This document shows positions 58,017 to 64,000 of a stretch of 64,000 bases of DNA, one piece after another (within the stretch, counting starts at the first letter, position 1; every line of letters starts with the position of its first letter). The DNA comes from Saprospiraceae bacterium (GTDB lineage Bacteria > Bacteroidota > Bacteroidia > Chitinophagales > Saprospiraceae): NCBI GenBank assembly GCA_020631235.1, contig JAHDHQ010000002.1, positions 82,336 to 146,335 on the forward strand, read 5' to 3'. A model generated the notes under the pieces. That model was given only the letters and a program-made list of their open reading frames with translations, was not told where the DNA came from and searched no databases. The position numbers were made by a program, and so were the translations under genes.

Positions 58017-60140
58017 ATGTTAACAATATTTGCGGAAAAAATTGCCGACAAAACGGGTCTATCAAAGCATAGAGTTAGTAATGCATTGCTGTTGTTTGAT
58101 GAAGGCTGCACACTACCCTTTATTGCAAGGTATAGAAAAGAAAAAACCGATTCTCTAAACGAAACTGAATTATGGGAAATTGAGAAACTGTTAAAGCAAT
58201 ATGAAGACATTGCAAAGCGGCAAAATTTTATAAAATCAAAATTAGAAAGCCTTGGAGTTACAGACGCAAAGTTGATCCACAAAATCAACCAATGTTGGGA
58301 TCTAAATGCATTGGAAGACTTATACTTGCCCTACAAAGTCAAAAAATCAACGAAAGCCTCCGTCGCTAAAAAACTAGGTCTTGAACCACTGGCAAGAAGT
58401 ATTTATAGAGAACGTACACGCTTTCCGTACCGCGAAGCCAAAAGATATATTAAGCAAGATGTTGCGAGTGCCGAGGACGCCATAGAAGGAGCTAAACATA
58501 TCATAGCCGAATGGATAAGTGAACACACAACAATTCGTGATATAGCTAGACAAAGCTTTCATAAATCGGCCAGTATTAACTCAAAAGTTAAGACCAAGAA
58601 AAAAATAGAAGCCACTAAGTTTAAAGATTATTTTGACTTTAGTCAGTCATTGCATAAAATTCCTTCACACCGCTTATTAGCTATTTTAAGAGCAGAAAAA
58701 GAAGGATTTTTAAAAGTAAATCTGGAGATAGACCAAAGGCATCTATTTGACAATATCCGAAGATATTTAAGGCTTAACAATGACGAATCATCCATCATCA
58801 TTGAAGAATCAGTGGAAGATTGTCTGCGACGATTGCTGCTGCCCAGTATGGAAAATGAAACTAGGAAACTGGCAAAAGAAAAAGCCGATCAGGAAGCCAT
58901 ACAAGTATTTAGCAATAACTTAAGCGAACTACTTCTGGCAGCACCTATCGGAGAAAAAGCAACTATGGCGCTGGATCCAGGTTACAGAACAGGCTGTAAA
59001 TTGGTTTGTTTAGACAATAATGGTAAACTTTTATACCACACAACCATATTCCCTCATCCTCCCCAAAATAAAGTTCACGAAAGTAAACAGCTCATCAAAC
59101 AATTGGCCTTCGAATATTCTATTGAAGCCATCGCTGTAGGTAACGGCACCGCCGGAAAAGAGAGCTATCAACTGGTTAAAAACATTGATTTTACAGATCC
59201 AGTAGATGTATATTTTGTTAATGAGAGTGGTGCATCTATTTATTCGGCTTCCCCCTTAGCTGTTCAGGAATTTCCTGACAAAGATGTTACCGTTAGAGGA
59301 GCTGTTTCCATAGGTCGACGATTAATGGACCCATTAGCGGAATTGGTGAAAATCGATGCAAAATCGATCGGTGTAGGTCAGTACCAGCATGATGTAAATC
59401 AAAAACTTCTCAGAGAAAATTTAGATACTACTGTCCAATCTTGCGTAAATAAAGTGGGCGTAAATCTAAATACTGGAAGTGCTTCATTGTTAGCACAAAT
59501 ATCAGGACTGGGCCCGACATTGGCCAATAATATTGTAGCATACAGAAATAATAATGGATCATTTAGCGAACGAAAAGAGCTGTTAAAAGTACCAAGGCTT
59601 GGAGCCAAAGCTTACGAACAAGCAGCAGGTTTTCTTCGGATTAGAGATGGTAAAAACCCCTTGGATAATACAGGTGTACATCCGGAAAGCTATTCAGTTA
59701 CCAAAAAAATATTAAAGGACCTCAAATTAGATCTTAAAAAGCTCCAAGGCAATGAAATATTACTTGATCAAATTGTGCTCGAAAAATATGTTAGTGCAAC
59801 TGTGGGCTTACCAACGCTTCGAGATATCATCAAAGAATTAAAGCAACCTGGGCTGGACATTAGAGGTGAAGCTAAAGTTTTTGAGTTTAATCAAGGGCTT
59901 CAAAGCATCAACGATTTAAGCATCGACATGATGGTTAAAGGGGTAATCAATAACTTAACTAAGTTTGGCGCTTTTGTCGACATCGGCATCAAAGCATCAG
60001 GATTAATTCACATTTCTCAAATTGCCAATCGATTTATTAAAGATCCTGCTGAAGTGTTAAAGATAAATCAAGAAGTAGAAGCTAGAGTTATTGATATAGA
60101 TATAGAACGCGGCAGAATTTCTTTAAGCTTAAAAGAATAA
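58017..60140 (+). CDS. tex: Tex-family transcription accessory protein
   Basis: This 707-residue protein has the Tex layout: an N-terminal helical part (NALLLFDEGCTLPFIARYRKEKTDSLNE), LEDLYLPYKVKKSTKASVAKKLGLEPLA, and a YqgF/RNase-H-like core (ATMALDPGYRTGCKLVCLD, AVGNGTAGKESYQLV). Helix-hairpin-helix segments follow (LLAQISGLGPTLANNIVAYRNNNGSF), with a C-terminal S1 domain (GVINNLTKFGAFVDIGIKASGLIHISQIANRFIKDP). Tex binds nucleic acid and is implicated in transcription; its exact role is unclear. It sits 21 bases after sucA and 1 base before the helicase gene, likely on one transcript. Confidence 0.94.
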   Translation: MLTIFAEKIADKTGLSKHRVSNALLLFDEGCTLPFIARYRKEKTDSLNETELWEIEKLLKQYEDIAKRQNFIKSKLESLGVTDAKLIHKINQCWDLNALEDLYLPYKVKKSTKASVAKKLGLEPLARSIYRERTRFPYREAKRYIKQDVASAEDAIEGAKHIIAEWISEHTTIRDIARQSFHKSASINSKVKTKKKIEATKFKDYFDFSQSLHKIPSHRLLAILRAEKEGFLKVNLEIDQRHLFDNIRRYLRLNNDESSIIIEESVEDCLRRLLLPSMENETRKLAKEKADQEAIQVFSNNLSELLLAAPIGEKATMALDPGYRTGCKLVCLDNNGKLLYHTTIFPHPPQNKVHESKQLIKQLAFEYSIEAIAVGNGTAGKESYQLVKNIDFTDPVDVYFVNESGASIYSASPLAVQEFPDKDVTVRGAVSIGRRLMDPLAELVKIDAKSIGVGQYQHDVNQKLLRENLDTTVQSCVNKVGVNLNTGSASLLAQISGLGPTLANNIVAYRNNNGSFSERKELLKVPRLGAKAYEQAAGFLRIRDGKNPLDNTGVHPESYSVTKKILKDLKLDLKKLQGNEILLDQIVLEKYVSATVGLPTLRDIIKELKQPGLDIRGEAKVFEFNQGLQSINDLSIDMMVKGVINNLTKFGAFVDIGIKASGLIHISQIANRFIKDPAEVLKINQEVEARVIDIDIERGRISLSLKE

Positions 60141-60141
60141 C

Positions 60142-62046
60142 ATGTCTAACATTCAAGAGCATTTTAAGCGAATGCTGGAAAATATTGAAGCCGAAAGAGC
60201 CCATGAAGAAAAGTTCTACGACGAATTACAAGCAAAAAAATCCCTTCAACAACGCATAGATGCTGGTGTATTGTGGCATCCAGCTCTTATCACAAAAATA
60301 AATTATACACTTGGCGAACTCATCGAAATCCAGTTAGAAAAAGTAAAACACTTGGATACCAGTCATAAATTTAAATCAGGAGCTGGTGTGCGCATATTTA
60401 CAGGAAAAGATGAATCCTTTGAGTATTTAGGCAACGTGTCCTATGTACGCAATCGTAAAATGAGTATTATTCTCTCAAGTAAAACCATCAGCAAAAGCAG
60501 CCTTCTACACTTAAAATATATAAGTGTAGAATTAAGGTATGACGAACGACCATTTAAGGTGATGCGTGAAACCGTTAAACAAGTATTAGAAAGTAAAGCT
60601 CCTTTTGTTAAAGAATTGCAGCAATCAATAGCATTAAATCGGTCAGTGGAAAACCCAATAAATCAAGTTTCTATCAAAGAAACTCCGGTTTTTCTCAAGC
60701 TAAATCAAACACAAAAAAAAGCCATCAGCTTTTCACTGGAAAGAGATCATTTAGCTATCATACACGGTCCACCAGGAACAGGAAAAACGACCAGTTTAAT
60801 TGCGCTAATAGAACAGCTTTGCATTCAACAGAAAAAAATATTGGTGTGTGCTCCAAGTAATAATGCCGTAGACCTCTTAGCTAAATTGACCGATCAGTTA
60901 GGTATTGATGTCGTACGAACTGGAAATGTAACTCGTATTGCAGACGATTTAGGGCATGTAACTTTAGCTGAAAAAGCTCGGTCACATAAAGATTGGCAAC
61001 ACATAAAAAAAGTTAGGATTGAAGCTGAGGAAGCCAGAAGGCAAGCAGACAAATTTAAACGGAGTTTTGGTAGAGACGAACGTGCCGAGCGCAAAATGAT
61101 GAGAAAAGAATCCCGTGCTTTATTGGATTGGGCTAAAGAGTTAGAGGCCAGATTAATAGATGACATCATGTCTAAAGCCCAAGTTGTGGCTTGTACATTG
61201 ATAGGTGCTGCCCACTACAGTTTAAAAGAATATACCTTCGATGTAGTCATCATAGATGAAGGTTCTCAAGCGCTTGAACCAGAATGTTGGGTTCCTATTT
61301 TAAAAGCCCCAAAACTGATCATTGCAGGCGATCACAAACAACTTCCTCCTACCGTGCTTTCCGAAAAAGCCCGAAAAAATGAGTTTAATGTTACATTGCT
61401 TGATCGGCTCAGTAAACATACAGAATTAAGTCATTTGCTGAACATCCAGTATCGTATGCATCCAGACATTCTTGCGTTCTCAAATCATATGTTTTACGAT
61501 GCAGCTCTAATCACAGATGCCACTGTTCTAGACCGAAAAGTAAAACTTAGTGACCAACCACTGGTATTAATCGACACCGCAGGTTCTGGCTTCGAAGAAA
61601 CTATGAATAAACAACATCATAGTTATTACAATGAAGGTGAGTATTTTATTATTCAAGAATATTTAATACAGAGCAAGGAAAGATTACTCGGCAGTCAAAT
61701 TGGAATTATTGCACCTTATGCTCAGCAAGTAAGACACATACAAGCAAAGTTAAAAGAAGCCAGTGAATTAAAGGGTTTAGATATCGAAGTCAATAGTATA
61801 GATGGTTTTCAAGGGCAAGAAAAAGATATGATTATCATCAGCTTAGTGCGATCAAACCCGGATGGTAATATAGGTTTTGTGTCAGATGCAAGACGACTAA
61901 ATGTAGCTATGACTCGCGCCAAGAAATCCCTTATTATTATCGGAGATTCAGCCACTTTATGTCAGCATAGTTTATATAACGAATTATATAATCATATCGA
62001 AAAATATGGAGATATACAGTCCGCCTGGAGCTATATGAGTTATTAA
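60142..62046 (+). CDS. SF1 DNA/RNA helicase, UPF1/IGHMBP2-like
   Basis: This 634-residue SF1B helicase has an N-terminal beta-barrel-like part (~30-130; ALITKINYTLGELIEIQLE). Motif I is IHGPPGTGKTTSLIAL, Ia CAPSNNAVDLLAKL, II VVIIDEGSQALEPE, III IAGDHKQLPPTV, IV QYRMHPDILAFSN, V VNSIDGFQGQEKDMIIIS and VI LNVAMTRAKKSLIIIG, all intact. An Arg/Lys-rich insert (~280-330) lies between motifs Ia and II. It unwinds nucleic acid using ATP; the substrate is unknown. It begins 1 base after tex. The converging metal-permease gene follows with no spacer. Confidence 0.93.
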   Translation: MSNIQEHFKRMLENIEAERAHEEKFYDELQAKKSLQQRIDAGVLWHPALITKINYTLGELIEIQLEKVKHLDTSHKFKSGAGVRIFTGKDESFEYLGNVSYVRNRKMSIILSSKTISKSSLLHLKYISVELRYDERPFKVMRETVKQVLESKAPFVKELQQSIALNRSVENPINQVSIKETPVFLKLNQTQKKAISFSLERDHLAIIHGPPGTGKTTSLIALIEQLCIQQKKILVCAPSNNAVDLLAKLTDQLGIDVVRTGNVTRIADDLGHVTLAEKARSHKDWQHIKKVRIEAEEARRQADKFKRSFGRDERAERKMMRKESRALLDWAKELEARLIDDIMSKAQVVACTLIGAAHYSLKEYTFDVVIIDEGSQALEPECWVPILKAPKLIIAGDHKQLPPTVLSEKARKNEFNVTLLDRLSKHTELSHLLNIQYRMHPDILAFSNHMFYDAALITDATVLDRKVKLSDQPLVLIDTAGSGFEETMNKQHHSYYNEGEYFIIQEYLIQSKERLLGSQIGIIAPYAQQVRHIQAKLKEASELKGLDIEVNSIDGFQGQEKDMIIISLVRSNPDGNIGFVSDARRLNVAMTRAKKSLIIIGDSATLCQHSLYNELYNHIEKYGDIQSAWSYMSY

Positions 62047-63297
62047 TTACTTCTTTTTGGGTATAGGAGAACCGTGAGGGTCAGCTTTTGGATAACCTAA
62101 TTTACGTTCCACTTCCCCTAATAACTCATCATCTAGATGATGTTCTTGCTTGTCCGCTTCCCAATGCACTAATTCAGGATCAATCCCCATCGTATTATGT
62201 TGATACGTTTCCCACAATCGATGTGCTCTTTGTAGATTATTTGCTTTAATAATGCCTGTTTCAGAAAGGGCAATATTTCTTTCCGATTTAATCAATAGAT
62301 TTGCATTGATGAGTGATTTAAGGACAGCCTTAAGTTTATAATTAGGTACTGAGATATTGGAAAAAATAGATACTGTAGAGACCTCATCGCCCGGAGATTT
62401 ATCAATAAATCGAATGATATCTTCAGCCAAAATCCGTCTTGACTCTTTACGTCTTACCCATTGCCTACTAATTAATCCAGTTTTAGGCGCTAATAAGGCT
62501 GCTAAAAAATAAAAGCCTGTAGCCACAATGCACATGGCAGGACCAGGTGTGGTCTCAAAGGCATAAGCTAATAAAAAGCCAAACAAGGCTGATAACATCC
62601 CTATGATACCCGATATTACTAAAACATTTTTCAATTTTGGTGATAATAATAAAGCAGTTGCAGCTGGAGTAATCAGCATGGCCACAACCAATATAACGCC
62701 TACTGTCCTTAACGAAGCCACCACAACAAAGGACAATAAAAGCATAAGATAGTAGTGTATCGTTTTTACAGAAATACCCATCGCTTCAGCAATTTTTGGC
62801 TGGAAAGTGGTTATAAACAAATAGCGATAAAGAAGCGCTATAGATAACATCGTATACACTAATACAAAACCAGACAAAATGAGATCTTCATTAGAAACAC
62901 CCAATACATTACCAAACAAAAAATCCTTTAAATCTAAGTGAGCACCCTGAGATTGGTTAAGCCAAGAGATCCCCATAACGCCTAAAGAAAACATGGCTGT
63001 AAATATGATCCCTATTGCCGCATCGTTTTTGGTTTGGACATTTTGCTGAATCCATGATATAATCAAGGCTGCCACTAAACCAGCTAAGGCTGAGCCTACA
63101 AAAAAAGCAATGGTAGAATACCCAAAAAGAACGAAAGCTACAAAAATACCAGGAAGAATAGCATGGGACAATGCATCTCCTAAAAGAGACATATTTCTCA
63201 AGACAATAAAACAACCTAATACACCACACATTAGACCTACCATAATGGAAGCTGCTAACGCTCTAAGGGCCCATTCCGTAGTTAATATTTCCATCAT
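62047..63297 (-). CDS. metal ABC permease fused to a DtxR/MntR-like regulator
   Basis: Residues 1-~272 of this 416-residue protein are a TroC/ZnuB-type permease with about eight membrane helices (MSLLGDALSHAILPGIFVAF, VKTIHYYLMLLLSFVVVASLRTVGVILVVAMLITPAATA). Residues ~287-355 are a winged helix (LAEDIIRFIDKSPGDEVSTVSIF ... LKSLINANLLIKSERNIALSETG). Residues ~357-413 match the DtxR/MntR dimerisation domain, with candidate metal ligands His359, Asp382, Glu385 and His386 and the end PHGSPIP. The permease should pair with an ABC ATPase and a binding protein, neither of which is in the window. The DNA-binding half would face the cytoplasm. A DtxR-box-like palindrome lies 42 bases before the start. 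ATG 63297 and ATG 63294 are both possible. Confidence 0.88.
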   Translation of the reverse strand: MMEILTTEWALRALAASIMVGLMCGVLGCFIVLRNMSLLGDALSHAILPGIFVAFVLFGYSTIAFFVGSALAGLVAALIISWIQQNVQTKNDAAIGIIFTAMFSLGVMGISWLNQSQGAHLDLKDFLFGNVLGVSNEDLILSGFVLVYTMLSIALLYRYLFITTFQPKIAEAMGISVKTIHYYLMLLLSFVVVASLRTVGVILVVAMLITPAATALLLSPKLKNVLVISGIIGMLSALFGFLLAYAFETTPGPAMCIVATGFYFLAALLAPKTGLISRQWVRRKESRRILAEDIIRFIDKSPGDEVSTVSIFSNISVPNYKLKAVLKSLINANLLIKSERNIALSETGIIKANNLQRAHRLWETYQHNTMGIDPELVHWEADKQEHHLDDELLGEVERKLGYPKADPHGSPIPKKK

Positions 63298-63338
63298 AGC
63301 TTATAAATTTAGACCTTTTTTAGTTTATATAAAATAAT

Positions 63339-63356
63339 ATTTAGACTAATCTAAAT
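63339..63356. promoter_or_regulatory. DtxR/MntR-box-like palindrome before the permease-regulator gene
   Basis: ATTTAGA, CTAA, TCTAAAT: perfect 7-base arms around four bases. It resembles the DtxR-family operator pattern (TTAGG ... CCTAA). A second half-site TTTAGA lies at 63308-63313, closer to the ATG. The site overlaps the 3' end of the ppx gene and sits upstream of the permease-regulator gene that carries a DtxR-type DNA-binding module. Confidence 0.5.
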
Positions 63357-64000
63357 TTAAAAACTGGGCAATGGCCCCTTCCTTCATTGCATATGGAGAT
63401 AAAAAACAAGCCTTTATGTCGAGGCGCTTTAAGACATATAACACTAAGTGAAGAGCAACTACTATGTACTTGGCTCGTTCTGCTACAATGTAACCACTCG
63501 CTACGCGTTCTTCAAGGCTTAAGACGCGGAGTCGTCGATATAAGTCTTTTATAGTGGTAAGTGAAATACTGCTTAGTTGTGCAAGATTTCTTTCTTCACT
63601 TTTAAGTACCTCGAAAGTCCCAGAAGCTCCGATAAGTGATAGATTAGTTGGCGACACTTTCATCCATAGTTCTTGTAGCGATAATTCTAAAAAATCATCT
63701 AATTTTCCTAGCGCAGCTTCACTCATCGGCTCTGAATCGACAAAAGAATTGTACAGCACAGAAATACCAATTTTAAAACTCTGACTCCAGATGATTTCCT
63801 TATCTTTTAAGTGAATGAACTCCACGCTCCCGCCACCTATATCCATAACTAATTGTTCCCCAAGCGGCAAATCTAAAAGCTTTACTCCGTTCGCAATTAA
63901 TAAGGCTTCTTTTAATCCATCAATGATTTCAATATTAATATTGGTCTTTTCTAAAACTTCAGCACAAAACATAGGTCCATTGCTCGTTTTGCGTAAAGCC
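63346..64000 (-). CDS. Ppx/GppA phosphatase family protein (5' end outside the window)
   Basis: At least 218 codons are seen and the frame stays open to base 64000, so the start lies beyond the window; the ATG at 63972 is internal. Motifs of the acetate/sugar kinase-like fold are visible: ALRKTSNGPMFCAEV at the edge, IIDGLKEALLIANGV, LVMDIGGGSVEFIHLKDKEI (phosphate-binding G-G-G-S) and LIGASGTFEVL. These match exopolyphosphatase/guanosine pentaphosphate phosphohydrolases, which hydrolyse polyphosphate or pppGpp. The 3' end overlaps the palindrome before the metal permease. Confidence 0.9.
   Translation of the reverse strand, partial: ALRKTSNGPMFCAEVLEKTNINIEIIDGLKEALLIANGVKLLDLPLGEQLVMDIGGGSVEFIHLKDKEIIWSQSFKIGISVLYNSFVDSEPMSEAALGKLDDFLELSLQELWMKVSPTNLSLIGASGTFEVLKSEERNLAQLSSISLTTIKDLYRRLRVLSLEERVASGYIVAERAKYIVVALHLVLYVLKRLDIKACFLSPYAMKEGAIAQFLNLD

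Overview
This 64 kb window is one continuous piece of AT-rich bacterial chromosome, most likely from a member of the Bacteroidota and probably near the Saprospiria. That placement is inference and rests on several signs. Three secreted proteins end in type IX secretion (T9SS) sorting domains. A TonB-dependent receptor is paired with a DUF4249 lipoprotein. A PUR-alpha-like DUF3276 protein, a LytS/LytTR pair with a two-component propeller sensor and the transketolase variant with an SDGGIQEE motif are all typical of the phylum. Several genes are preceded by the Bacteroidota -7 element (TAnnTTTG), and Shine-Dalgarno sequences are mostly absent. Almost all of the DNA is coding. I see no rRNA, tRNA, CRISPR array, insertion sequence or prophage.

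Layout. 1-4.1 kb: truncated TonB-dependent receptor, DUF4249 lipoprotein and a two-lobed retropepsin-like lipoprotein. 4.1-6.5 kb: an alpha/beta hydrolase and a secreted cytochrome c/copper monooxygenase fusion. 6.5-10.7 kb: a probable operon of VOC protein, LigD, Ku and an EEP nuclease, which is bacterial non-homologous end joining. 11.0-13.2 kb: a tight operon of monothiol glutaredoxin-like protein, small GNAT and SelO AMPylase. 13.2-16 kb: a small CxxC protein, a TANGO2/NRDE gene broken by an in-frame stop, a bestrophin and a beta-carbonic anhydrase. 16-31.9 kb: large surface or secreted proteins (an Omp28-like T9SS protein, a 1560-residue repeat protein, an outer-membrane barrel, an LRR protein), with transketolase and an M28 peptidase. 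32-42 kb: a LytTR two-component pair, a PD40 lipoprotein divergent from an M28-PDZ peptidase, a serine-hydrolase-fold protein lacking its catalytic residues, and PriA. 42-49 kb: a lipoprotein of unknown function, an HDAC-like deacetylase, LysS, PlsC, MsrA/MsrB, a membrane-anchored HhH protein and a tandem-OmpA protein. 49-54.8 kb: ComEC, a ComEA-like triple-HhH protein, an ABC exporter and DUF3276. 54.8-64 kb: rpsT, sucA, tex, an SF1 helicase, a metal-ABC permease fused to a complete DtxR/MntR-like regulator, and a truncated Ppx/GppA phosphatase.

The most notable points are these. (1) SelO is co-transcribed with a glutaredoxin-like protein. E. coli SelO is reported to AMPylate a glutaredoxin and SucA, and sucA is also in this window. 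(2) A metal permease carries its own DtxR-type DNA-binding module and is preceded by a DtxR-box-like palindrome. (3) The TANGO2/NRDE gene is interrupted by a single TAA codon. (4) A beta-lactamase-fold lipoprotein has A-A-S-E in place of SxxK. (5) A giant repeat protein has ten type-A and three type-B Cys-bounded modules and a visible two-module duplication.
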